Source: Paenibacillus sp. YN15 (GTDB taxonomy: Bacteria > Bacillota > Bacilli > Paenibacillales > NBRC-103111). Taken from it: a DNA stretch of 39,240 nucleotides. Numbering within the stretch: position 1 is the stretch's first letter; every line of letters begins with the position of its first letter. Location: assembly GCF_003285005.1 (NCBI RefSeq), contig NZ_QMFA01000007.1:1-39240 (forward strand), in the 5' to 3' direction. The notes below the pieces were generated by a model, which was given only the letters and a program-made list of their open reading frames with translations, was not told the DNA's origin and ran no database searches. Position numbers and translations under genes: made by a program. Below, piece after piece: positions 18,156-26,833 of the stretch.

Positions 18156-19733
18156 TTATTTGGAGCTTTCCATTTTCTTAATGTAGGTATTCATTTCCTT
18201 TACATAATCCTCGCCGCCGTTCTTGTACCATCCGGTCAGAAGCTCATCAAACTTGGATACCGGCTCCGACCCCATGATAATCTTCATCACCGTCTGATCC
18301 CAGACCTTCTTATAATCCATGAAGAGAGGCTTCTTGCCCGCTTCAGGCAGGAATCCGACATCCTTGGCCGGGACTACTGTTTCCAGGGATTTTTGGAGCC
18401 ATGGTGTCACCAGCGTTTTTATCTCTTCCTTGGTATCAACGGAGAAGAAGAAATTGATATCGTTGGCCCGGCGCATGGTGTTTCTTCTAACGTATGTTGT
18501 CATTCCCTTTACCGGCGTTTTGACGCCGCCTTCAACGGTATAATCCACGCCTTCATATCCACTATTCGTAGTGTTCCACATTTTATCGGAAACATAGGAA
18601 TCCAGCACATCTATCACTTTTTGCGGATTTTTGGCCGAAGTGGTTATGGCCCAGAAGCCCCACAATCCGGTGGGACTGGTGGTAAGGGTTCCTCCCTGTA
18701 CCTTTCCCTCATCATCCTTTATGAATAGATAGGTCAGCTCAGCCGTAGGGATATTTTTCTGCATTTCACCCAGATGCCAGCCATAGTGTCCGGCAAAGCC
18801 GGGCATGACTCCCGCCAGACCTCTCCAGAAGCGCTCACGCTGCTTGGCTTCGTCATTGGTGGCGGAATCCGGGTCAAAATAGCCGCTGGTGTACATTTTG
18901 GCGCTGAAGGTCAACGCATTCTTGAACTTGCTGCCCGATTGATCATAGATGGGATTCATGTATTCATAATTCCCGCCGGAGGCCTTCTGCCATCCCGTAA
19001 GGCCGAATGCCCCCGGAGCTATCACATCCAGTACCTTCTGGGCATTGTATGCGCCTACATATCCGTACGTATCCTTCTTCCCATTCTTGTCGGGATCATC
19101 CGTGGTAAATTTCCTGAGGATCTCCTCAAACTGCGCCAGGGTAATTTCGTTGTCCTTGGGAACGGCAAAGCCGATATTGTCCAGCCAGTCCTTTCTTACC
19201 CAAAAGGTATCATTCCGGATGACGGAGGTTCTCGGAATGCCGTAAATCTTGTCATCCTGGTTGACCCTCAATTGATCCCATGAGGATTGATAGGTATATT
19301 TTTGCAAATTTGGAGCATTTTTTAAATATTCATTTACAGGCTTGATAATGCCGTCCTTGACCGCATTCTGGAAGCTTTGGTCTGTGGTATTGGGGAAGAA
19401 CACCACATCCGGATACGTTCCCGAAGCCAACATGAGTTGAAGTCTTTCATTATAACCGGTAGCGGGAGGAATCTCAAAATTCAATTTCACATTGTTCATC
19501 TGCTCAATTTCACCGATGAACTTTTTATCCGAATCAGACAACTCGGGTTTGTCATAATTCCCCATGATGTTGATTGTTACAGGCGCGGCAGGCGCACTGG
19601 GAGCAGCGCTTGTCGCTCCCGCAGCAGGACTTTCCTTCTCTTCTGTAGAGCTGTCACTGTCTCCGCAAGCTGTGGCGCCAAGCGCCATGGCGGCGGCCAA
19701 GGCAGAGAGTAATATCTTCTTTCCAGCAATCAT
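18156..19733 (-). CDS. Extracellular solute-binding lipoprotein of a CUT1 sugar ABC transporter
   Basis: This 525-residue protein has a lipoprotein signal peptide (KKILLSALAAAMALGATACG, cleavage before Cys23), an Ala/Ser-rich spacer and a substrate-binding domain of the LplA/family 1 type (DVVFFPNTTDQSF, GIPRTSVIRNDTFWVRKDWL, EEILRKFTTDDPDKNGKKDT). The ATG at 19733 follows AGGAGGGG. It would be tethered to the membrane outside the cell and deliver oligosaccharides to the two permeases encoded upstream. Its length and order match the Lpl-like importers common in Paenibacillus. No ATPase is encoded here, so a shared MsmX-type ATPase is expected. Confidence 0.95.
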   Translation of the reverse strand: MIAGKKILLSALAAAMALGATACGDSDSSTEEKESPAAGATSAAPSAPAAPVTINIMGNYDKPELSDSDKKFIGEIEQMNNVKLNFEIPPATGYNERLQLMLASGTYPDVVFFPNTTDQSFQNAVKDGIIKPVNEYLKNAPNLQKYTYQSSWDQLRVNQDDKIYGIPRTSVIRNDTFWVRKDWLDNIGFAVPKDNEITLAQFEEILRKFTTDDPDKNGKKDTYGYVGAYNAQKVLDVIAPGAFGLTGWQKASGGNYEYMNPIYDQSGSKFKNALTFSAKMYTSGYFDPDSATNDEAKQRERFWRGLAGVMPGFAGHYGWHLGEMQKNIPTAELTYLFIKDDEGKVQGGTLTTSPTGLWGFWAITTSAKNPQKVIDVLDSYVSDKMWNTTNSGYEGVDYTVEGGVKTPVKGMTTYVRRNTMRRANDINFFFSVDTKEEIKTLVTPWLQKSLETVVPAKDVGFLPEAGKKPLFMDYKKVWDQTVMKIIMGSEPVSKFDELLTGWYKNGGEDYVKEMNTYIKKMESSK

Positions 19734-19767
19734 TTGAACCCCTCCTGATGATTTTTCTATGCACAGC

Positions 19768-20640
19768 CTAACCCTTCACAGAGCCCAGCATGATGCCTTT
19801 CACAAAGTACTTCTGCAAAAACGGGTACACGCAAAGAATGGGAACCATGACTAGCATAAGAGTGGCATACTTGATGGTTTCACTGGTCAATTGCTCGGCG
19901 CCCGTCTCAGCAGCATTGCCTTCCCGTGCCATAGCTGACGCCCCGGCAATAACCTCCCGCAAATACAGCATCAGCGGCCATTTGAAGCTGCTGCGAATGT
20001 AGACAATGCCGTTGAAGAAATTGTTCCAGTACCCGACAGCCGCAAACAGACACAGTGTAGCAATAATCGGCTTGGACAGCGGCACCACGATACGGAATAA
20101 GATGAAGGGGTCACTGGCTCCATCGATGCGCGCCGCCTCTTCCAGCTCCTCCGGCAAGGCTTCAAAAAAATTCTTCATCAGAATCAGGTTAAAGCCTGTA
20201 AAAAGAGCGGGAACAACCAGTGCCGTCAAAGTGTCCAACAGCCCTAGGGATCTCATCAAATAGTAATTGGGAATAAGTCCGCCGTTAAACAGCATGGTAA
20301 AGATGATGAGCAGCATCATCACCCTGCGTCCCTTCAGAACTTTCTTGGATAAGGGGTATGCCGTGAGGATATAAAGCAGAATGCCGATGCCTACGCCGCT
20401 GACCGTTACAATAATGGTGTTGAGATAGCTTCTCCATAAAAGGGCCTGTTTCATGATTTCATAGTATGCCTTCAAGTTAAAATCCCGCGGCCAGAACATC
20501 ATCGGATTATTGACATAGGCATGATAGGAGCTCATGGACACGGAGGCTACATTCAAGAACGGATACAGCATGACAAGCGAAATCAGCGTGATTAATATAT
20601 AGTTAATAGCATCAAACATTTCCAGTTTTTTGCGTTTCAT
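19768..20640 (-). CDS. CUT1 sugar ABC transporter permease (LplC-like)
   Basis: This 290-residue permease has six predicted membrane segments (first about 13-33, ILITLISLVMLYPFLNVASV) and the conserved EAA cytoplasmic loop ALPEELEEAARIDGASDPFI, which contacts the ATPase. The ATG at 20640 follows AGGTGAG; the in-frame extension overlaps the upstream permease gene. It is encoded between the other permease and the solute-binding protein, in one transcript from the promoter at 21654-21708. Confidence 0.95.
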   Translation of the reverse strand: MKRKKLEMFDAINYILITLISLVMLYPFLNVASVSMSSYHAYVNNPMMFWPRDFNLKAYYEIMKQALLWRSYLNTIIVTVSGVGIGILLYILTAYPLSKKVLKGRRVMMLLIIFTMLFNGGLIPNYYLMRSLGLLDTLTALVVPALFTGFNLILMKNFFEALPEELEEAARIDGASDPFILFRIVVPLSKPIIATLCLFAAVGYWNNFFNGIVYIRSSFKWPLMLYLREVIAGASAMAREGNAAETGAEQLTSETIKYATLMLVMVPILCVYPFLQKYFVKGIMLGSVKG

Positions 20641-20653
20641 GAAACTCACCTGC

Positions 20654-21610
20654 CTACCATAATTGATTTCCAAAGAAACGGGCAATCCGATTGGCCGTAA
20701 TGACCATAATGAGCCCTACCGCTGCCTTGAATAACCCCACGGCTGCAGCGAAGGACATGCGTCCGTCTATCAGCCCGATCCGATACGTATAGGTTTCGAA
20801 TACATCCGCTACGTCATACGTTGAGGGATTATAGAGCAGGAATACCTGCTCGAAGCCGTTGTCCAAAATATGCCCCATTTGCAAAACCAGCAGTACCGTT
20901 ATGGTCGAGGCAATTCCGGGTATGGTAATATAGCGGATTTGCTGCATGCGGGACGCGCCGTCCAGCTTGGCCGATTCATACAGCGACGGATCAATTCCCG
21001 TCATGGCCGCCAGATAGATGATCGTCCCCCAACCTACACTCTTCCATACTTCCGCCGAAACAAGAATGGTACGGAAGTATTCCGGCTTCAGCAGAAACGG
21101 AATCGCGTCATGCCCCATGCCCTTGATCATATAATTCACCGGTCCCGTAGAGGGAGACAGGAAGTTGATAATCATGCCTGCAAGCACAACCCAAGAGATA
21201 AAGTGGGGCAAGTAGAGAATCGTTTGGGTAATCCTTTTGAAGGCCAAATTCCTGACCTCATTCAGCATGAGCGCCAGTATGATGGGTGCCGGGAAACCAA
21301 ACACAATATGATACATGCTCAAAACAATGGAATTTCTCAGAATCTTGTAAAAATCCGGAGCTTGAAACAAATAGGTAAAGTTCTCGAAGCCGATCCATGG
21401 GCTGGCCCAAATCCCCTTAACCAAACTGAAATCCTTAAAAGCGATCACAATGCCGAACATGGGAATGTACTTGAATATCAAAAGATACGTAAAGCCCGGA
21501 ATTAGAAACACGTAAAGCCATTTGTACTTGACCAGGTGCTTGAGCAGCGATAGCTGCTTCCTCTGCTGAACGGGCTTCAGCGCTGTAATGGCCTCTTGAC
21601 TGGGCATCAT
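20654..21610 (-). CDS. CUT1 sugar ABC transporter permease (LplB-like)
   Basis: This 318-residue permease has a cytoplasmic N-terminus of about 30 residues, then six membrane segments (first WLYVFLIPGFTYLLIFKYIP) and the EAA-type loop LYESAKLDGASRMQQIRYIT. It is the first gene of the permease-permease-binding protein operon. The ATG at 21610 has AGAGG 7 nt upstream; the second ATG at 21607 is possible. It is preceded by the shared promoter module at 21654-21708. Confidence 0.95.
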   Translation of the reverse strand: MMPSQEAITALKPVQQRKQLSLLKHLVKYKWLYVFLIPGFTYLLIFKYIPMFGIVIAFKDFSLVKGIWASPWIGFENFTYLFQAPDFYKILRNSIVLSMYHIVFGFPAPIILALMLNEVRNLAFKRITQTILYLPHFISWVVLAGMIINFLSPSTGPVNYMIKGMGHDAIPFLLKPEYFRTILVSAEVWKSVGWGTIIYLAAMTGIDPSLYESAKLDGASRMQQIRYITIPGIASTITVLLVLQMGHILDNGFEQVFLLYNPSTYDVADVFETYTYRIGLIDGRMSFAAAVGLFKAAVGLIMVITANRIARFFGNQLW

Positions 21611-21653
21611 GCCACTTCCTCTCCTTGCCTCCCTCCAGAGGGAAGATATTTAT

Positions 21654-21708
21654 ATATTATTTCTGAAAAGGCTTTCAAGCAACGCCGCTGCCTTTACAAA
21701 TAAGGGGG
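21654..21708 (-). promoter_or_regulatory. Shared YesN-type promoter module, transporter operon copy
   Basis: The minus strand has TTGCTT (21682-21677), a 17 nt spacer and TAATAT (21659-21654), giving a leader of about 37 nt. A GTAAA box (21697-21693) lies 10 nt upstream of the -35, and a CCCCC box (21708-21704) lies further up. The spacer contains TGAAAGCCTTTTCA, close to a CcpA cre site but lacking its central CG. The same layout occurs at 23456, 26688 and 33635. Confidence 0.75.
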
Positions 21709-21754
21709 TACTTTTATCCTCGCCAAGAAAATACTATCATTCCCAATTCTGTTC

Positions 21755-23380
21755 TCATTCGTATACGACAATATGATCCGTTGTTTCCTCTTCCACCCGG
21801 ACAGGCTCCTCTATTCCTTCAAACCTGTTGCGGATCATATATACATTCCGGGCGTCTGTTACATGAATGCCAACCTGCGAATTCCTGAACAGATTATCCG
21901 AAATGATAATATCCTTGTTATAGGGACCGTGAAGCCCCGCGGAGCGGATTCCGATGCAGCCCACCGCCTCGTACCGGGGATGGAAGCCGCAATTGGTGAA
22001 CTCGCACCACTTGATTAAGATATTGGTGGCATGCCCGCCTTCCATATGGACAGGCAGCTCCGCCCCCAGCAGAATTCCCGGGTTCATCAGATTTTCGTAC
22101 TTGCAATTGAGCAGAACCAGATTGTCGAAGCGGACCAGATGCCCCGCTCCGGCAATATTTCGGAAGTGGGAATCGCGGCAGAGGTACCGCTCGGGCTCCC
22201 AAGCCTTGGCTGCGCAGAGAATGCCCTCCTCTGCCCAATCGGGCAAACGATCGGCGAATACGATGTGACAACGGACTTTGCCGTCCTCTCCCTGGACCAT
22301 CCTGCTTTCCTTAACGAGGCCGACCAGCATCTGCTCCCCGTTGTAAAACTCCACTTCCGAGTTATCCGGAATGTCTTCCTTCGGAAATCCCCGGCCGTTA
22401 AAAACCGCCTCATGGGACGACACGATCTGATGCAGCTCCAGCCAATTGCTGTGCATGTTCTGCCCGTCCATTCTCACGCCCTCAACAACCATTCCGCTGA
22501 TTTCAATGATGCCGCTGCACTTCAACAGCTTCCAGGCGTCCCTTGGGGCTGTGAAGAGTTGGTTGCCTACAGGCGGCTTGAACACGACCTTGTTGGCTTT
22601 AATATTCCTGCATCTGTGCGCCTGCATGGCAAACCCGTTGGAATTGTAGGTTCTGATATTGTTCAGAACCAGATCCCCGCACCGGGTCAGATTCACCTGA
22701 AAATCGGTCTTGGCCCCCTGATGCCAAGACAGGCATTCCCCTTTGCGGACCTTGGAGGCTACATCGGCATTCTTGAGTACAAGGGTGCGCTCTCCGGCCA
22801 GTACCCAGTTTTGGCCGCTTCCATCGCCGTAGGTAACACTTTCCCCTGTCAGGGTTGTCCCATCCGGCGAAAAGCGGTTTATGCAGTACGTACCCATTCC
22901 GTCGTAACAGGGGTTGCCCTCCGCTACCTCAACGGTAACCTCATCCCCGGCAACCTCCAGAACCTTGCCCGCAGAAGCGAATTGAGGATAACGGTCGAAG
23001 GCGATATTCTCCAGAATCAGGCCGTCGCATTCCTCCGCTTTCATAATCGCCGGCAGGAAGCTGTGCACCTTCTGGTCGTTATAGCCGACAAGAACGGTGG
23101 CCGGATTACCTTGTCCGTCAACAGCCCCTATTACACGGAGCCCATGCATCTGTTTCAGATAAATATGGAATATCAGGCCTACATCCTGTTGACTGAGGGT
23201 TGTACGAGCATCCGGCATATAATCCGGTGTGATCCAGCTTTTAAGCATGTACGTACCAGCCTCGAAGATAAGCTCCTCCGCTTCCTGCTCCTTGGCAGCA
23301 AGGATGGCTTGACGGATACCTTCGGCGCTGTCCCATTCACCCGGCACTGTGTAGTCCCGTACATATACACGATTTCCCAC
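21755..23380 (-). CDS. Right-handed parallel beta-helix protein, putative carbohydrate-active enzyme
   Basis: This 541-residue protein has an N-terminal pattern typical of pectin-lyase-fold enzymes (SAEGIRQAILAAKEQEAEEL, then FEAGTYML) and many beta-helix turns (GLILENIAFDRYP, LVLNNIRTYNSNGFAMQAH, DIIISDNLFRNSQVGIHVTD). There is no signal peptide, so it is probably intracellular. It resembles beta-helix glycosidases or lyases (GH28- or GH110-like folds), but I cannot identify catalytic residues with certainty. The GTG at 23380 was chosen because AGGAGG lies 8 nt upstream; a TTG at 23386 is too close to it. It has its own copy of the shared promoter module and is separated from the transporter operon only by the module at 21654. 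Confidence 0.75.
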   Translation of the reverse strand: MGNRVYVRDYTVPGEWDSAEGIRQAILAAKEQEAEELIFEAGTYMLKSWITPDYMPDARTTLSQQDVGLIFHIYLKQMHGLRVIGAVDGQGNPATVLVGYNDQKVHSFLPAIMKAEECDGLILENIAFDRYPQFASAGKVLEVAGDEVTVEVAEGNPCYDGMGTYCINRFSPDGTTLTGESVTYGDGSGQNWVLAGERTLVLKNADVASKVRKGECLSWHQGAKTDFQVNLTRCGDLVLNNIRTYNSNGFAMQAHRCRNIKANKVVFKPPVGNQLFTAPRDAWKLLKCSGIIEISGMVVEGVRMDGQNMHSNWLELHQIVSSHEAVFNGRGFPKEDIPDNSEVEFYNGEQMLVGLVKESRMVQGEDGKVRCHIVFADRLPDWAEEGILCAAKAWEPERYLCRDSHFRNIAGAGHLVRFDNLVLLNCKYENLMNPGILLGAELPVHMEGGHATNILIKWCEFTNCGFHPRYEAVGCIGIRSAGLHGPYNKDIIISDNLFRNSQVGIHVTDARNVYMIRNRFEGIEEPVRVEEETTDHIVVYE

Positions 23381-23455
23381 GAGCAATTCCTCCTTATGCG
23401 CAAAACGGGTTCTGCCGCTCTACCACATGATGTACAATTCGCTAATCACCCCATA

Positions 23456-23510
23456 ATAGTAGGCACTAAAGGGCTTTCATTCAACCCCTCCCATTTTACT
23501 TTTAAGGAGG
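23456..23510 (-). promoter_or_regulatory. Shared YesN-type promoter module, beta-helix gene copy
   Basis: The minus strand has TTGAAT (23484-23479), a 17 nt spacer and TACTAT (23461-23456). A GTAAA box (23499-23495) lies 10 nt upstream of the -35, and CCTCC (23510-23506) lies upstream of that. The spacer starts GAAAGCCCTTT, as in the other copies. It lies 30 nt past the stop codon of the histidine kinase gene, with no terminator between, so read-through from the regulator operon is possible. Confidence 0.75.
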
Positions 23511-23538
23511 CAAAATCAAGGTTTCGGTATGAAAAAAA

Positions 23539-25365
23539 CTATGGTGTCCTTGAGGATTCGTTCAATACAGGAAGGGTCATCTCCACAATGGTTCCCGCTC
23601 CCGGCCTGCTCCGTATGGAGAGGCCGTATTGCTCGCCGAAAGCCAGACGAAGCCGCTGGTTCACATTCCGCAGACCAATATGCTTATTTTCCTGCAGATG
23701 ATGATGCTTAAAGCTGTCGTTCAGCTCAAATACCATCTCCGGCGGTATACCCACACCGTTATCCCTAACCCGCACCACGATGCTGCTTCCGCGGGCAAAC
23801 ACACGAATGGTAATGGTTCCGTTGTGGCCGCTTTGCTTGATTCCGTAATAAATGGCGTTCTCCACGAGGGGCTGCAGCACAAGCTTCACGATTTTGCAGT
23901 CAAGCAGCTTTTCCTCCACGACAAAGTTGAACGCAATCTTATCCTTATACCGGAGCTTCTGCATTTCCATATACAGCTTCACATGCTCAAGCTCCTTGCT
24001 GATGGGCACCAGATCCTCTTCCGTCTCAAGCGTCAACCGTAGCAAGGCGGACAGGGAAAGCAGCATCTGGGAAGCCTCATTCTTGCCATTGGTCAAACGC
24101 ATTACCTTCCAATTGATGGACTCCAGAGTGTTGTACAAAAAATGGGGATTGATCTGGGCCTGCAAAGCCACCGCCTGGGCTTTCCGCAGCAGCTCATATT
24201 TTTCCTGAAGCTCGGTTTCAATGTTTTTACTTTGATGGAAGGAAGCTGTCAAATTAGAGAGAATATAGCCGGTTTCATTCCATTGTTTGGTCGGGGAGGG
24301 GGACTTGGTCAGCATGATGAAGGGATTTTCCTTATTTTCAATTAGAGACATAATCTTCCTGATGGGACTGTAGCCTTTTACAGCTATTATGAATGCCAGC
24401 AAAATGGAGGTGCATATGCTGACCACCAGCAGCACCACCATAAGTTTTATGATCCGTGACCGTTCGGGTTGATACAGCTGAAGAGAAACAACCGACAGAT
24501 AGCTCCACCCGTCCAGGGCAGCGGAGGGCATAAAGGAGATGACATAGTTCTGATCCTTCAGTTCAACTATCGTGGAGGCGAAGCCATCGGCGAGCAACCG
24601 GCTTAATTCAGGATCCGTTTCCTCCAACGTCCGGTTCAGCTTTTCGATTGCCCGGTTATACACGATATTCCCTTGGGAATTAAGAATATAGATGCTCCGC
24701 TCCGGGATATCCCCGTCAATCAATCCCCCAAGCGCTGTTATATCCATATTGATGCTGACAACTCCGCTGTTTTCCAGTTTTTCGTTATAAGACACTCTGC
24801 GGTTGACAAAGCTGAGCGTCCGCTGCTTGCTCTCCGGCTCCTCTCCCGTTATCCAGAAATGGGCCGAATGCGGCTGCTCCGCATACATGACCGGCCACCA
24901 TTTGTAGTAAGGATTCTGGCTATTGATTCTCGAACCGACTGACAGCAGAAAATCGTTCAGCTCCGAATAGATGAATATGGAATCGATATACGGGCTGGTC
25001 ATCTCTGCCATCTGCATAATCTGCTCAATCCGCAAAATCCGCTGGGCATCCTCATAGGCAAGCGGTGAAGAATGACGTTGACTCAGGAACAGCATAACAT
25101 CGGGATCCGACTTGATCCTGACGGTGAAGCGTTCCGTCTCGGCCAGAATCATGTCTACCGAATCCCGGGTACGGGCAAGCTCATTGCTGGCGGAGCGCTC
25201 TATTTCTCCCCGCATATTGGCATCGTTATGGCTGTATACATAGACGCTGATCCCAACCAGCGGGATGATGATCAAGGTCATAATCAAGATGAAATTCCGC
25301 AGCAAAATACTATTGAACCTGTAATACCGGATATATTGCCAAATCTTCAAATCCATCTTTTTCAT
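23539..25365 (-). CDS. YesM-like sensor histidine kinase
   Basis: This 608-residue membrane sensor kinase belongs to the YesM/LytS-type histidine kinase class. It has a membrane segment at about residues 22-45, an extracellular dCache-like sensor (about 46-300), a second membrane segment (about 306-328), a HAMP region, the His_kinase motif QAQINPHFLYNTLESINWK with phospho-acceptor His408, N-box VENAIYYGI, G-boxes DNGVG (535) and GLRNVNQRL (564). It overlaps the response regulator gene by ATGA (25362-25365). It probably detects an oligosaccharide, perhaps through the binding protein, and phosphorylates the regulator. Confidence 0.95.
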   Translation of the reverse strand: MKKMDLKIWQYIRYYRFNSILLRNFILIMTLIIIPLVGISVYVYSHNDANMRGEIERSASNELARTRDSVDMILAETERFTVRIKSDPDVMLFLSQRHSSPLAYEDAQRILRIEQIMQMAEMTSPYIDSIFIYSELNDFLLSVGSRINSQNPYYKWWPVMYAEQPHSAHFWITGEEPESKQRTLSFVNRRVSYNEKLENSGVVSINMDITALGGLIDGDIPERSIYILNSQGNIVYNRAIEKLNRTLEETDPELSRLLADGFASTIVELKDQNYVISFMPSAALDGWSYLSVVSLQLYQPERSRIIKLMVVLLVVSICTSILLAFIIAVKGYSPIRKIMSLIENKENPFIMLTKSPSPTKQWNETGYILSNLTASFHQSKNIETELQEKYELLRKAQAVALQAQINPHFLYNTLESINWKVMRLTNGKNEASQMLLSLSALLRLTLETEEDLVPISKELEHVKLYMEMQKLRYKDKIAFNFVVEEKLLDCKIVKLVLQPLVENAIYYGIKQSGHNGTITIRVFARGSSIVVRVRDNGVGIPPEMVFELNDSFKHHHLQENKHIGLRNVNQRLRLAFGEQYGLSIRSRPGAGTIVEMTLPVLNESSRTP

Positions 25366-26618
25366 AGCTGGTCCCTGTATTCGGAGGGAGTCAGGCCCGT
25401 CTGCCGCTTAAATAGCTTGTGAAAGTACTTGGTGTTCTTATATCCCACCAGATGCCCAATCTCATATACCTTGTAGAACGGATCCTTCAAGTATTCCATC
25501 GCCTTCTGTATTCGAATGCTGATGACAAAATCCGAATAGTTTTTTCCTGTCTCCTGCTTGAATAATCTGCTGAAATAGACCGGATTCAGGCCCACATGCC
25601 GGGCCACATCCGTTAAAGCCAAATCCATCTCGAAATGGTCCATAATATACTGCTTGGCTTCTCTGATAATGATGCGGTCCTTGTCCTTTTCCCTCTCTGT
25701 TTGCTCTTCTTCAGCCGTTACCGGCTCTCCGGGAGACAGATCCCGCTGCTCATGGTAGCTCTCGAGCAACGCTGACAGCCCTTCGTACAGCTTCAGGCTC
25801 TCCAGCCGAATGGAGACACCCAAAAGGGAGAGAAATGTATTTTGGACATGCATGAAATACTGCTCCGTTCTTTTTAAGAGATCGTGTTCGGACATGGGGA
25901 CAAGAGCACTGCCGATGATGACGAAGCGGTTATCCGAGACATGGATGCAGGTATAATAAATCTGCTCCTTCTCTTTGGTAATAGCCGCGCTAATGGTGTG
26001 CCTGTCTACATTTTTTTGCACGGCCTGATGCGCCATGCTCCATTCTGCCTTCATCTCGCTAACCTTCCCGTTCAAAGGATCGACAGGCAAGCCCGACTGG
26101 CGCAGGCGCCCCTGAAGCTCTTCTATATTCTGTCCCCAAGGAGCCCCTGCCAGCAGACTGAAAAAAAACTGCTCCATCATAAGCGGACGCAGGCTATTGA
26201 TGTCCCGGCTCTGGCGCAAATCCAGCTCCCGCTTGCGGGCTGCTTCATCCAGCTCCGCGGCAATTTGGCGAAAAACATTGGCCACCTCATCCAGGTCAGT
26301 AGGCTTCAGCAAATAATGGGATACATGATACCGAATGGCATCCCTGGCCAGTGCGAATTCCTGGAAGCCGCTCAAAATCACCACTTTGGTGTCCGGCTTG
26401 TGTTCGCGCACATATTGAGCCAGATCAATCCCGCTGGCATAGGTCATTTTGACATCAGTCAAAACAGCATCTACATGATGCTCCTGCAAATACCGGATGG
26501 CATGAGATCCATCCTCAAGCTTCTTCGCTACCACAAAGCCAAGACTGGTCCAATCCACCAATTCGCTTAATCCGTCCCTGATCTCTTCTTCATCATCGAC
26601 GATTATCAGCTTATACAT
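25362..26618 (-). CDS. YesN-like response regulator, AraC-type
   Basis: This 418-residue regulator has a receiver domain (KLIIVDDEEEIRDGL at the N-terminus; phospho-acceptor Asp55 in AVLTDVKM), a variable middle region and a C-terminal AraC/XylS DNA-binding domain of two HTH motifs (LALTDVARHVGLNPVYFSRL and YEIGHLVGYKNTKYFHKLFK). The ATG at 26618 was chosen: it follows AGAGGGGGAAG and begins right at the receiver; the in-frame extension to 26768 runs through the promoter. It is first in the operon with the kinase gene. It is the most likely binder of the GTAAA-containing promoter module, which also precedes this gene. Confidence 0.96.
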   Translation of the reverse strand: MYKLIIVDDEEEIRDGLSELVDWTSLGFVVAKKLEDGSHAIRYLQEHHVDAVLTDVKMTYASGIDLAQYVREHKPDTKVVILSGFQEFALARDAIRYHVSHYLLKPTDLDEVANVFRQIAAELDEAARKRELDLRQSRDINSLRPLMMEQFFFSLLAGAPWGQNIEELQGRLRQSGLPVDPLNGKVSEMKAEWSMAHQAVQKNVDRHTISAAITKEKEQIYYTCIHVSDNRFVIIGSALVPMSEHDLLKRTEQYFMHVQNTFLSLLGVSIRLESLKLYEGLSALLESYHEQRDLSPGEPVTAEEEQTEREKDKDRIIIREAKQYIMDHFEMDLALTDVARHVGLNPVYFSRLFKQETGKNYSDFVISIRIQKAMEYLKDPFYKVYEIGHLVGYKNTKYFHKLFKRQTGLTPSEYRDQL

Positions 26619-26687
26619 TCTGTCTTCCCCCTCTGGCATAACGCAGTCTGGCAAAAGAGGACTGAAAACGCTGTCAATCCTTCTTTC

Positions 26688-26741
26688 ATTATAATTGTGT
26701 ACCATTTTTATTAACAAGCCAACTACTTTTACATTTAGGGG
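26688..26741 (-). promoter_or_regulatory. Shared YesN-type promoter module, regulator operon copy
   Basis: The minus strand has TTGTTA (26717-26712), an 18 nt spacer and TATAAT (26693-26688). A GTAAA box (26732-26728) is 10 nt upstream of the -35, and CCCC (26741-26738) is upstream of that, as in the other three copies. Here the spacer lacks the GAAAGCCC sequence seen in the others. It implies autoregulation of the two-component operon. Confidence 0.7.
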
Positions 26742-26775
26742 TGTAAAAGCAACTTTGAACATACACATTTATACA

Positions 26776-26824
26776 CAAAAACCGGACAGCTGCTCCCTGC
26801 CGCGCAGAGCCGCAACTGTCCGGT
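26776..26824 (-). terminator. Rho-independent terminator of the giant S-layer protein gene
   Basis: On the minus strand ACCGGACAG (26824-26816) pairs with CTGTCCGGT (26789-26781), followed by TTTTTG. It lies 10 nt past the stop of the giant gene and insulates the regulator promoter just downstream. Confidence 0.85.
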
Positions 26825-26833
26825 GAATCTATC

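Noticed and set aside
26619-26768. N-terminal extension of the response regulator
   Set aside because: It would translate through the promoter module; the receiver domain begins at the ATG at 26618.
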